Shown: piece by piece, positions 51,286 through 59,745 of the stretch | How the letters are laid out: each line of letters begins with the position of its first letter | Position numbering within the stretch: position 1 is the first letter of the stretch | NCBI GenBank assembly: GCA_035631875.1 | Contig: DASQHX010000011.1 | Span: forward strand, 124,001 to 188,000 | Reading direction: 5' to 3' | DNA length: 64,000 nt | Source of the DNA: Nitrosopumilaceae archaeon | GTDB taxonomy: Archaea > Thermoproteota > Nitrososphaeria > Nitrososphaerales > Nitrosopumilaceae | Position numbers and translations under genes: made by a program | The notes under the pieces: generated by a model | What the model was told of the DNA's origin: nothing | Seen by the model: the letters and a program-made list of their open reading frames with translations, nothing else | The model's database searches: none

Positions 51286-52371
51286 ATGCCAGAAATTTGG
51301 CTTAGTTATGGGCCTACAGACATTGTATTAGATATACGAGCTGAAAATCTTGACAAAAAAATAGAGGTAGGAGGAACAAATCTGACAGATCTTGAAATCT
51401 CTTCAAAACTTGAACAAATTGATCTTACAAAACCAACTGAACTTGTAATTCTAGAATATTCTAAATCTGTAAAAAAAATAATTTCTATATTATTAGAAAA
51501 ATGTAATCAAAAATCAATTCCAAAACCAAAAATTCTAGTTGACAAATCTAATTTTCATGTATTAAAAAACATTTTTTCAGATCCTACCTTGATAATTTCA
51601 GAATTTGGCATGTCACAACTTTCAAACTCTAATTTGGTTTTTATTGGTGAAATGGAATTTGATGGGCTCTTTGGATTTAATACCATATCGACAAAATTAA
51701 TAAGAAGATTTGGAAAAGATCATATGCTTTCTGCATATGAGAAAAGAAAAGGAAATCTACCTGCTCCTGGAGAAGATCTTCAAACATACACAGTAGCTCA
51801 GAAATTTACAGATACTTTTGATATCTCTGCAATAGAGATTGTTGCAAATTCATTGGGTGTGGTAGATTTATTCGTTGGTCATCCATCCACTACATCCTCA
51901 ATATCCAAATCTCTTTCTTCAATTGCAATAAATGAGATAGGAAAACACCGTACAATGATTATTAGTACCGGAAAAGAAAGTAGCGACCAAACATTTGGTA
52001 GATCACTTTCTTCTTTATGGAATTGTTCTGAAGCAATTAAGGAAGAAGGTTTAGCTATTCTTCTAGCAGAATGTCGTAATGGTATAGGTTCTGAGGCAAT
52101 ACAACAATATGTTGAGGGAAGAATGAGTTTAGACAGGTTACAAAATCCAGCAAAATATGTGGATGGAATGGAAGATCTCTTATTTTTAACTGAAACTAGA
52201 AAAAAATTTCAGATAGGAATAGTTTCTATTTTGCCAGAATTCTATACTAAAAAGCTTGACATATCATCATTTGGTGGCATAAAACACACAATGGATTATA
52301 TTTTAAAAACACAAGGTGCTAGACAAAAAATATCTATTGTTTCTGATGGTTCCCATGTATTGTTAAGATAA
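51286..52371 (+). CDS. LarA/DUF2088-like protein
   Basis: 361 residues. The start MPEIWLSYGPTDIVLDIRAENL and the C-terminal segment EEGLAILLAECRNGIGSEAIQQYVE (landmarks LLAECRNGIGSEA, about 262-274) look like the lactate-racemase (LarA) superfamily, where the latter is a common ...AECreGxG... motif. The usual N-terminal nickel-pincer Lys region and both metal His residues cannot be placed with confidence, so a racemase role is not claimed. Single gene, convergent with the M50 protease. Function unknown. Confidence 0.55.
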   Translation: MPEIWLSYGPTDIVLDIRAENLDKKIEVGGTNLTDLEISSKLEQIDLTKPTELVILEYSKSVKKIISILLEKCNQKSIPKPKILVDKSNFHVLKNIFSDPTLIISEFGMSQLSNSNLVFIGEMEFDGLFGFNTISTKLIRRFGKDHMLSAYEKRKGNLPAPGEDLQTYTVAQKFTDTFDISAIEIVANSLGVVDLFVGHPSTTSSISKSLSSIAINEIGKHRTMIISTGKESSDQTFGRSLSSLWNCSEAIKEEGLAILLAECRNGIGSEAIQQYVEGRMSLDRLQNPAKYVDGMEDLLFLTETRKKFQIGIVSILPEFYTKKLDISSFGGIKHTMDYILKTQGARQKISIVSDGSHVLLR

Positions 52372-53436
52372 TATAGAAAACGGAAGTGGAGCACATAGAA
52401 ATGCAAGAATCATTACAAGAACAAACAGTTTTTTTCGTTTATTTGAAAGTGGAGAAATATCATCAAGTGGTTTTACATCAGGACTTCTCATACTGAACAT
52501 CAATACAAAAATTGCCATGATATAGTATCCAACAGCTGCAAGTATTCCTATACTTACATATGTCATAATTTGATGTGTCTTTTTACCAAAAGTTGCGCGA
52601 GCAATATGACCTCCATCTAATTGCCACGCCGGAAGAAGATTGAGAAATGTTATCAGAAACCCAAACCATGCTGCGTATAATATCGGTGACATTATCAATT
52701 CTTTTCCAATTACATGTTTGCCTACTAGGAGAATTGTTGCATCCATGAATATACTTGAATGTACATCTATAAGCCCAGAATTAGAAAGGGCATCTGCTTG
52801 TGCGCTAGGAATTAACGGAGAAAGATATGCACCATATGTTGAAACAACAACTGCTATAATTAATCCAGCGATAGGTCCAGAAATTCCAATATCAAATAAT
52901 GTATCTCTGTTTATTGTAAAACTTCGTGACATGATGAGCGCCCCAAATGTGGGAAATCCGAAAACTGGAATTCCTGGAATAAAATACGGCCAATTTATCT
53001 TGATTTTATGTATTTTTGAAGCTATCATGTGACCAAGTTCATGTATACCGAGTATTCCCATTAGAGAAATTGTAAAAAGTACAGCTATCTGGAAGGGATT
53101 GCCTATGTATGTTATAGAGTTTGTAGAAACTGTATGATAATACCCATCAATCATTACCATTACTATGGTTGCTGCGAACAGAGCTCTTGGAATCCAAACT
53201 CGTCGTGGCTTGGGTGATTGAAATCTTGATATGATTACAAATGTTCTACTATCATTCTTCTCAAGCCTAGCAACAAGATTTTTAGATTCTATTTGTTTTA
53301 CTAGTTGAGCAAATTTTTGTTTGAATTCTTCATTTTCTATTTCAATCTGGAGTGCATTTACACTTTGATTCACTCCTTTTATCTGAAATACAGCAGAAAC
53401 AATTGATATTACTTCTTCTACAGTTGGTTCACTCAA
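52363..53436 (-). CDS. Site-2-protease-family membrane metalloprotease (M50)
   Basis: 357 residues. A soluble N-terminal domain (about 1-85) precedes several helices. ILGIHELGHMIASKI (about 148-162) is HExxH, and NLLPAWQLDGGHIARA (about 273-288) carries the NxxPxxxLDGG motif with the third Zn ligand. It cleaves substrates within the membrane, e.g. anti-sigma-like or regulatory anchors. The substrate is unknown. Its 3' end overlaps the LarA-like gene by nine bases. Confidence 0.93.
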   Translation of the reverse strand: MSEPTVEEVISIVSAVFQIKGVNQSVNALQIEIENEEFKQKFAQLVKQIESKNLVARLEKNDSRTFVIISRFQSPKPRRVWIPRALFAATIVMVMIDGYYHTVSTNSITYIGNPFQIAVLFTISLMGILGIHELGHMIASKIHKIKINWPYFIPGIPVFGFPTFGALIMSRSFTINRDTLFDIGISGPIAGLIIAVVVSTYGAYLSPLIPSAQADALSNSGLIDVHSSIFMDATILLVGKHVIGKELIMSPILYAAWFGFLITFLNLLPAWQLDGGHIARATFGKKTHQIMTYVSIGILAAVGYYIMAIFVLMFSMRSPDVKPLDDISPLSNKRKKLFVLVMILAFLCAPLPFSILS

Positions 53437-53517
53437 TTGAGGTACGTGTGATTAGCGCCCATTAATTCCTTTATTTGACTAAAGTTAAATAATTACACCA
53501 TTCCAAATATTTTCGGA

Positions 53518-54018
53518 TTGCAAGTAGCATTAAGAGAAATTGGTAACTGCATTATTAGAAGATGTGAACCAGAGGATATCATCCCAGTAATGGAAATAAA
53601 TATGAAAACACTCCCTGAACATTATTCTGATTATTTCTACGAAAGCCTGCTTTCAGAACTACCAGAATCATTTATTGTTGCAGAGATAGATAAGAAACTT
53701 GTTGGATATATTATGTGTAAAATTGAATATGGATTTTCAAATTTTAAAAAACTTGGATTTGTAAAAAAAGGACATGTTGTTTCAGTAGCAGTATTAGAAG
53801 AATACAGGAAAAAGGGAATTGGGCGAGTTTTAGTAGAAGAAGCAATATCTGGAATTAAAATCAAAAAATCAGATGAACTTTATCTTGAGGTTCGTTGTAG
53901 CAATAATGAAGCTGTGAGACTATATGAAAAAATTGGGTTTATTATCAAACAACGTTTGAAGGCATATTACAGAGACGGTGAAGATGCCTACTTGATGGCA
54001 ATTGAATTTGTTTACTAG
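53518..54018 (+). CDS. rimI: GNAT N-acetyltransferase (RimI/Ard1-like)
   Basis: 166 residues from TTG 53518. ILVEEAIS-type helix preceded by VSVAVLEEYRKKGIGRVLVEEA (landmarks EEYRKKGIGRVL, the acetyl-CoA site Q/RxxGxG/A), then LYLEVRCSNNEAVRLYEKIGF (landmarks NNEAVRLYEKIGF), the RimI/Ard1 signature. It acetylates protein N-termini. Archaeal members act on many proteins, not only ribosomal S18. First of two forward genes. Confidence 0.88.
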   Translation: MQVALREIGNCIIRRCEPEDIIPVMEINMKTLPEHYSDYFYESLLSELPESFIVAEIDKKLVGYIMCKIEYGFSNFKKLGFVKKGHVVSVAVLEEYRKKGIGRVLVEEAISGIKIKKSDELYLEVRCSNNEAVRLYEKIGFIIKQRLKAYYRDGEDAYLMAIEFVY

Positions 54019-54054
54019 ATTCACATAAATTACTCCAGAAAAGATTTTAGCTTA

Positions 54055-54279
54055 ATGAACAGACAGCGTAACGTAGGAATCACGATCTTTGTTTTATCTA
54101 TAGGCGGTTTCTTCGTGTATGCGTATCTGTTGATGCTTTCTGAATGGAGCCCAATTGTATTGCAACTTTCTGTGCTTATGGCAGTTGGAGGAATATTAGG
54201 TGTGATTTCTTGGATTGGCTATAACATGGCAACATCGAGACCATCACCATCATCTTTAGTTTCTGATGATAAAAAGTAA
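54055..54279 (+). CDS. Small two-helix membrane protein
   Basis: 74 residues. Helices at about 8-27 (VGITIFVLSIGGFFVYAYLL) and 35-56, then a Ser/Pro-rich cytoplasmic-type tail RPSPSSLVSDDKK. No family recognised. It ends one base before the convergent trm5 gene. Confidence 0.6.
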   Translation: MNRQRNVGITIFVLSIGGFFVYAYLLMLSEWSPIVLQLSVLMAVGGILGVISWIGYNMATSRPSPSSLVSDDKK

Positions 54280-55113
54280 CTAAAACAATTTAGCATCTAC
54301 TACAGCTTGATAAAATCTTGGTCCAACAGGTCTTACTATTTTAGAACCAAGAACTTCGACTTTAGTTTTCATTACCTCCAAAAAGTGTTCTTTTGCAAGT
54401 TTACTTACTTCATTTTTTTTGTCACCATGTACATGACAATAATAATGAATTATGCCATTTTTTTTCACAGCCTTTATTGCAGAGTCTAAAAACTCGTCTG
54501 ATCTCTCAGGTAAAAGCATGAGAATTCTATCACCAATTCCTGTCAATCTATCTTCTATGATTTTTGTAGCATCACCTGTTATTGATTCGACTTCGCCTAC
54601 AAGCTTGTTTAGATTGATATTTTGTTCACATAGTCTTGAGGCATTTGGATTTATGTCAATGTTGTATACCGTGCATTTTTTTCTCTTTGCAGCAATAATG
54701 GAAAACATTCCCACTCCGCCAAACATGTTGATGACAGTTTCTCCATCTTGTATTAAATTTGCAATCCTGTCTCGTTCTGTCGAAAGTCTAGGTGAAAAAA
54801 ATGCTTTTTCAACATCTACTATGAATCTACAACCATGTTCTTTATACTCCGTTTCTGTTTTATCTTCTCCAGCAAGTAATTCTAATTTTCTTGTTCTAAA
54901 ATCACCACTTACAGGAGAAGACTGGTAAAAAACTGATTTTGCGGTTTTTACCTTTTCTAACAGAACATTTCCAATTATTTCTTTTTTCGATACTAGCGAA
55001 TCTGGTATTCTAAGTATTATGATATCTCCTATCTGATCAAAGGCTCCATACAAATCTTCTATCTCTTTTTCAGATAGTATTCCTGTCACTGCTTCTTTTA
55101 ACATTCGAGTCAA
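54280..55113 (-). CDS. Trm5-like tRNA (guanine37-N1)-methyltransferase
   Basis: 277 residues. A short N-terminal domain is followed by a Rossmann methyltransferase: VINMFGGVGMFSIIAA (SAM site, about 148-163), VYNIDINPNASRLCEQNI (about 170-187), DRILMLLPERSDEFL (about 217-231) in the place of the family's NxP-type motif, and HYYCHVHGDKKNE. This fits the Met-10+/Trm5/Taw2 family. Which of m1G37 formation or wybutosine side-chain transfer it makes is uncertain. It overlaps abce1 by four bases, so it is translated with it. Confidence 0.85.
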   Translation of the reverse strand: MTRMLKEAVTGILSEKEIEDLYGAFDQIGDIIILRIPDSLVSKKEIIGNVLLEKVKTAKSVFYQSSPVSGDFRTRKLELLAGEDKTETEYKEHGCRFIVDVEKAFFSPRLSTERDRIANLIQDGETVINMFGGVGMFSIIAAKRKKCTVYNIDINPNASRLCEQNINLNKLVGEVESITGDATKIIEDRLTGIGDRILMLLPERSDEFLDSAIKAVKKNGIIHYYCHVHGDKKNEVSKLAKEHFLEVMKTKVEVLGSKIVRPVGPRFYQAVVDAKLF

Positions 55114-56894
55114 TTTCTATAATAAAAATGACCAGACTGTTTTTGATCTCTGTCAAGTCTACTGTCAGTTTTGTTTACCCGTGGTCGAAGACTCGTCTCG
55201 TCTCGTCTATACGTCATATCTAGAGATTTTAGAAATCGATTCATTCCCTCCGCTTTTGATTTGGGTGACGTTGCATATCCTTCTTTTCCAGGGATTCCCT
55301 CAAAAATTACTATCGAATCCGAAATTAAATCCATAAGCTGAATGTCATGGTCAATTATGATCGCAGTTTTGCCGTAAGAACGGACAAATCGCTGAATCAT
55401 CTTTGCAATAGTAATTCTGTCTTCCACATCTAAAAATGCAGAAGGCTCGTCAAGTGCATAAAGATCAACTTTTTGTAAAAGACAAGCGGCGATAGCAACT
55501 TTTTGCAACTCTCCACCTGACAAATTTTTTATTGATTTGTTGTATAACTTTTTTATCTTAATTGGATCAATAATCTGCTCTTCTTCAGTGGTACCCTCTA
55601 ATCCGCCATTGTTGGCTTTCTCTAAAAGTGAAATTACTTCTATATCAAAATCATTTGTAAGATATTGTGGTTTGTATGATATTTTCACCTTAGTTTCAAG
55701 ATTACCAGAGTCAGGTTTTTCAACTCCCGCAATCATTTTCATCATAGTTGTTTTTCCTAAGGCATTTGCACCAACAATGCCCAAAACTTCATTTTTTCTT
55801 ACTCTTCCAGCATCTATTGAAAGCGAAAAAGAAGGATATTTTTTCTGTAATACTGGATATTCAATAATAGTATCAGTCATAACAAACTCATCTGTAGAAG
55901 TTGAGGCATCGAATCTAAATGCAGTATCGCGAAATCTAACATTTTCATTTGGCAGATAACCGTCTAAAAATGCATTGATACCAACTTTAGTTGAGAGTAT
56001 ATTTGCTACAATACCATATGCAGCAGGTTCACCATATAGTATTTCTATAAAATCACTAATGTAATCTAATACTGTAAGATCATGCTCTACAACCATGACA
56101 CTTTTTTCAAGTTTGGCCAGACCATGAATTACTTTTGCTACTCCAATTCTCTGAAATACATCATTATATGATGATGGCTCATCAAAGAAATAAAAATCTG
56201 ATTCTTTTGAAGCAGCTACCGCAATGGCTAATCTCTGTAGCTCACCCCCACTAAGTTCATCAAGTCTGTTTTCCATCGAGTTTTCTAATCCTAAATCTCT
56301 TACTAATTCTGATACCACATTACGCTCATCAAATTTTTCTAAAAGTTCTTTTGCAGTACCGTTAAATGCCTTTGCTAAATTATATACTTGCTGTGGTTTT
56401 ATGGATGCTTTAATTTCACCATTTGAAATTTTTTCAAAATGCGATTTCAATTCGGTTCCATGAAAATTTTTTAAAATATCTACCCATTCTGGTGGTGATT
56501 CATAATTTCCAAGATTTGGTTTTAGATTTCCAGATAAAATACTGATAATTGTGCTCTTACCCATACCATTTCTGCCAAGTAAGCCCATTACCTGACCTTT
56601 TTTTAAAGTAGGAATCTTGTATAATCGAAACGAATTCATTCCATACTGATGAATTTTTTCGGTACTCAACTCTTCTGCTAGATTTACAATTGTTATTGCA
56701 TCAAAGGGGCATACCTTAACACATATGCCGCAACCATTGCAAATATTTTCATCAATCTGGGCTTTAGCAGTTTCCTCATTAAGGACTATACAATCAGCTC
56801 CTGATTTGTTTACTGGGCAATATTTGATACACTCAAGACCGCATTTTTTTGTTTGGCATGATTCCTTATCGAGAACCGCAACTCTATGAGTCAT
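55110..56894 (-). CDS. Ribosome recycling ATPase ABCE1 (Rli1)
   Basis: 594 residues. N-terminal Fe-S domain CQTKKCGLECIKYCPVNKSGADC and CNGCGICVKVCPFDAI (landmarks, about 13-77). Two ABC domains: Walker A GRNGMGKST and GANALGKTT; signatures LSGGELQRLAIA and LSGGELQKVAIA; Walker B YFFDEPSSYNDV and YALDEPSAFLDV. It splits 30S and 50S after termination. It leads an operon with trm5. Confidence 0.97.
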   Translation of the reverse strand: MTHRVAVLDKESCQTKKCGLECIKYCPVNKSGADCIVLNEETAKAQIDENICNGCGICVKVCPFDAITIVNLAEELSTEKIHQYGMNSFRLYKIPTLKKGQVMGLLGRNGMGKSTIISILSGNLKPNLGNYESPPEWVDILKNFHGTELKSHFEKISNGEIKASIKPQQVYNLAKAFNGTAKELLEKFDERNVVSELVRDLGLENSMENRLDELSGGELQRLAIAVAASKESDFYFFDEPSSYNDVFQRIGVAKVIHGLAKLEKSVMVVEHDLTVLDYISDFIEILYGEPAAYGIVANILSTKVGINAFLDGYLPNENVRFRDTAFRFDASTSTDEFVMTDTIIEYPVLQKKYPSFSLSIDAGRVRKNEVLGIVGANALGKTTMMKMIAGVEKPDSGNLETKVKISYKPQYLTNDFDIEVISLLEKANNGGLEGTTEEEQIIDPIKIKKLYNKSIKNLSGGELQKVAIAACLLQKVDLYALDEPSAFLDVEDRITIAKMIQRFVRSYGKTAIIIDHDIQLMDLISDSIVIFEGIPGKEGYATSPKSKAEGMNRFLKSLDMTYRRDETSLRPRVNKTDSRLDRDQKQSGHFYYRN

Positions 56895-56973
56895 AGACTT
56901 TAGGAGCTTTTTTCTTAATTTATATCTCTACTCAAGTAAGCTTAATACAGAACATTATCAAAACATCTTACAA

Positions 56974-57087
56974 GCCGGCCATAGCGTTGGGGTCCGACCC
57001 GGTCCCATACCGAACCCGGAAGTCAAACCCAATGTCGCTGCTGTGTTACTAAGGTGCGAGAGCTCTTGGGAAGCAGTAGTGCTGGCA
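56974..57087 (+). rRNA. rrf: 5S ribosomal RNA
   Basis: About 114 bases. Helix I GCCGGC (56974-56979) pairs with GCTGGC (57081-57086). The loop region GGTCCCATACCGAACCCGGAAGT is the standard 5S core (landmarks CCATACCGAAC and GGAAGTCAA), with GGGAAGCAGTAGTGC near the end. A T run follows. It stands alone, away from any 16S/23S operon. Ends are set by the helix and may be off by a base or two. Confidence 0.95.
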
Positions 57088-57091
57088 CTTT

Positions 57092-57349
57092 TTACTCTAA
57101 AGCTACACTGTTGGGTCTAGCTTTCCATACTGCATGAGTTTCAATTTCTCTGCTTATCCCGCGTTTTGTCGCATCATGAGGAAAATACTCGATATATTCT
57201 GTAACTAGTCTGCTTATACTTCTATCAATCTCTTCAATTTTTTTAGCGTCGGTAAAAAGATATGGAATTTCATTACAGGCAATAGTATATCCTTCTTGAC
57301 TAGGAGTGATAGAAAATGAAATCTTTGGTAATTTTGGATTTTTTTCCAT
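57092..57349 (-). CDS. HicB/DUF1902-like small protein, without a HicA partner
   Basis: 85 residues. ISFSITPSQEGYTIACNEIPYLFTDAKKIEEIDRSISRLV (landmarks EGYTIACNEIPYLFTD) has the strand-strand-helix pattern of HicB partial RNase-H folds. HicB is usually an antitoxin; no HicA double-stranded-RNA-binding toxin is seen on either side, so it may be an orphan or a housekeeping relative. It ends a few bases from the 5S gene. Confidence 0.55.
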   Translation of the reverse strand: MEKNPKLPKISFSITPSQEGYTIACNEIPYLFTDAKKIEEIDRSISRLVTEYIEYFPHDATKRGISREIETHAVWKARPNSVALE

Positions 57350-57400
57350 ACTGTATATTCTACAACAAAGCCTAAAAAGATCGCGATATAAAACAAGTTT

Positions 57401-57529
57401 ATGAATAACTGTGCAATTTGTGGAGAAAAATTTTTTGACGATATCAGGTTTTTAAACCACATGATGGAAAAACACGGTTTTAGAAATCCAAATAATTCTA
57501 CTCCTGATAGAAATAGCAGAGGATACTAA
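57401..57529 (+). CDS. C2H2 zinc-finger micro-protein, 42 residues
   Basis: Read directly: ATG 57401 to TAA 57527-57529. NNCAICGEKFFDDIRFLNHM (then MEKHGF) has CxxC, two aromatic/hydrophobic spacers and H-x4-H, a single classical C2H2 finger; the tail is Asn/Ser/Arg-rich. One-finger proteins of this kind occur in archaea and may bind DNA or RNA. The 5' end overlaps noncoding DNA only. An in-frame stop just before supports the start. Confidence 0.7.
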   Translation: MNNCAICGEKFFDDIRFLNHMMEKHGFRNPNNSTPDRNSRGY

Positions 57530-57565
57530 ATTTATAAAAGATTGTTTGATTGGGTGTATGCTATC

Positions 57566-57970
57566 CTATTTTATCATAATTTTTTCACTGTTTGAAAAGA
57601 GACTTTTTGTTCTCAGAAAAACAGACTTGGGTGTTTTACAGTTCGCATCACAAGAAGATAATACATCATACTGAATGGAAGATTTGATTTTGGACTTTAA
57701 AATACATGAGATGAGAGGAAGGATTGCTGCTCTCCCACCATATGCAGTTTTATCCATAACAAACCAGAACATCTTTGTTGGATCATAATTGTTAGAAAAG
57801 ATTTCCGCCTTTATTTTCATACCAAAATCTGTATAGTGTCCTACTATGAGGAATTTCTTTTTTGCAAAAACACTGACAATTTTTGCAAACTTTGCACAAA
57901 GATAGCACCTGTCATCATAAATCATTAAAGGCAATATTCTCGTAATATCCACACGTTTCTTTATACTCAT
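57566..57970 (-). CDS. DCC-family (DUF393) thiol-disulfide protein
   Basis: 134 residues. LMIYDDRCYLCAKFAKIV (about 15-32) has the DxxCxxC motif that names the family, with a thioredoxin-like domain after it. The C-terminal part has CDANCK, a further Cys pair. Redox role likely, partner unknown. Monocistronic; divergent from the pentose-phosphate operon. Confidence 0.75.
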   Translation of the reverse strand: MSIKKRVDITRILPLMIYDDRCYLCAKFAKIVSVFAKKKFLIVGHYTDFGMKIKAEIFSNNYDPTKMFWFVMDKTAYGGRAAILPLISCILKSKIKSSIQYDVLSSCDANCKTPKSVFLRTKSLFSNSEKIMIK

Positions 57971-58077
57971 TCAAATTAAAATTTTGTGAAATAACTTTTT
58001 ATTTGCTCCAAATGTGTTAAAATAATGAATATGTATTTAGTTTTGAATATCATTAGGCTTCACATTTTGGAAAAGAC

Positions 58078-59745
58078 ATGGGCCTAAATTACTATCATAT
58101 TTTAAAAAGTATTCGTGAAGCACGCAAACTTGTCATAAGAGGAACTGTTGCTGCAGGTTCTGGTCATCCTGGGGGTTCATTTTCAATGGCAGAAATTATG
58201 GGGTGTGTATTTTTCAAATTCCTAAGATATGATCCAAAAAACCCATTATGGGAGGATAGAGACAGATTAGTTCTTTCAAAAGGACATGCATCACCGGGGC
58301 TTTTTTCAAACCTTGCGGTTGCTGGCTATTTTGACAAATCAGAAATTGAAACTCTACGAAAATTTGAAAGTAGACTACAAGGTCATCCTGACTTTAAATG
58401 TCCGGGAGTGGAGTTCTGTGGAGGTTCCTTGGGTATTGGTCTCTCATTTTCTATAGGTATGGCACTTGCCGCAAGAGTTGATGGAAAAACTCACCGAGTT
58501 TATACAATAATAGGTGATGGCGAATCAGACGAGGGACAAGTTTGGGAAGCTGCTATGACTGCATCTAAATACAAACTTGATAATCTTACCGCATTTTTGG
58601 ATAGAAATTTCATACAACAAGATGATTACACTGAAAGAGTAATGCCACTTGATGAAGAGCTAACAGGTGATGATATTTCAGAGATGTGGAAAAATGCCGC
58701 AAGATGGAAAACAGGAGACAAATGGAGATCTTTTGGATGGAATGTTTTAGAAATAGATGGCCATAGAATTGAACAAATAATCAAAGCAATTAGATCTGTT
58801 CAACAAACCAAAGGAACACCATCAATAGTTGTAGCTCGTACTATCAAAGGAAAAGGTGTTGAACACATGGAAGATAATCCAAAATGGCATGGGGTTGCAC
58901 CAAATCCAAAAATTGCACCTATAATTGACCTTGAACTTGATTGTCAGTTTCTAATTGCTCCATCAATAATTGCAGGTGATATGACAAATCTAGAAAATGA
59001 AGTAAAACGAGCAGCTCAAGGACGTGCTGATTTTATTCATCTTGACGTGATGGATGGATTGTTTGTTCCAAACAAGACTTTTGATCATAATAAAGTAAAA
59101 GAACTAAGACCAATTACTTCAATACCCTTTGATTCACATTTGATGATAGCTGATCCAGTAAAACATGTTAGAGATTATGTTGAAGCTGGAAGCGACATTA
59201 TCACTGTACATGCTGAAGTATGCGATGAATCAAGTTTTGGTGAGATTCATGATATCTTACGAACAAACGAAGTAAGTGTTGGACTTGCAATAAACCCAGA
59301 TACCGAACTTCCCCAATGGGCTAATAAATTCATCTCTGACCTAGATCAACTCATACTCATGTCGGTAATTCCTGGAAAATCAGGTCAAAAATACATTGAA
59401 TCATCTCATGAGAAAACTCATAGGATAGCTGAATTATTAGCAGAAAAAAATTTTTCAGGATTTATAGAATCCGATGGTGGTGTTGACCTTTCAAACGTAG
59501 AATCTTGCTTTTTAGATGGGGCACGAGTCTTTGTAGGTGGTAGTGCTATAATAGGTCAAAAAGATGTCAGAGCTACCATAACTGAATTTAGGAAAAAAAT
59601 CTTACATGCACGAAGAAAACTCTTGATACAAAAGGCACATAGTCTTGGTGGTACAGAACTCGTAAACAAATGGATAGATCTACACGAAGTAGGGAAGAAA
59701 AAATCAGAACTATTACAAATTGCAAAGGAGGCGGGCTTTGTTTGA
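58078..59745 (+). CDS. Transketolase N-terminal subunit fused to ribulose-phosphate 3-epimerase
   Basis: 555 residues. Residues about 1-285 are the thiamine-diphosphate half of transketolase: SGHPGGSFS with the catalytic His, SKGHASPGLFSNLA, GDGESDEGQVWEAAM. Residues about 292-510 are a complete epimerase barrel: LIAPSIIAGDMTNLE, ADFIHLDVMDGLFVPNKT, FDSHLMIADP and FIESDGGVDLSNV. A tail of about 45 charged residues ends it. The epimerase phosphate loop reads SVIPGKSGQ, while most have VNPGFGGQ. Epimerase makes xylulose-5-P, a substrate of transketolase. Overlaps the C-half gene by four bases. Confidence 0.9.
   Translation: MGLNYYHILKSIREARKLVIRGTVAAGSGHPGGSFSMAEIMGCVFFKFLRYDPKNPLWEDRDRLVLSKGHASPGLFSNLAVAGYFDKSEIETLRKFESRLQGHPDFKCPGVEFCGGSLGIGLSFSIGMALAARVDGKTHRVYTIIGDGESDEGQVWEAAMTASKYKLDNLTAFLDRNFIQQDDYTERVMPLDEELTGDDISEMWKNAARWKTGDKWRSFGWNVLEIDGHRIEQIIKAIRSVQQTKGTPSIVVARTIKGKGVEHMEDNPKWHGVAPNPKIAPIIDLELDCQFLIAPSIIAGDMTNLENEVKRAAQGRADFIHLDVMDGLFVPNKTFDHNKVKELRPITSIPFDSHLMIADPVKHVRDYVEAGSDIITVHAEVCDESSFGEIHDILRTNEVSVGLAINPDTELPQWANKFISDLDQLILMSVIPGKSGQKYIESSHEKTHRIAELLAEKNFSGFIESDGGVDLSNVESCFLDGARVFVGGSAIIGQKDVRATITEFRKKILHARRKLLIQKAHSLGGTELVNKWIDLHEVGKKKSELLQIAKEAGFV

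Noticed and set aside
57092-57349. A HicAB toxin-antitoxin pair
   Set aside because: No HicA-like frame occurs on either side; the flanking DNA is 5S rRNA and a zinc-finger micro-gene.
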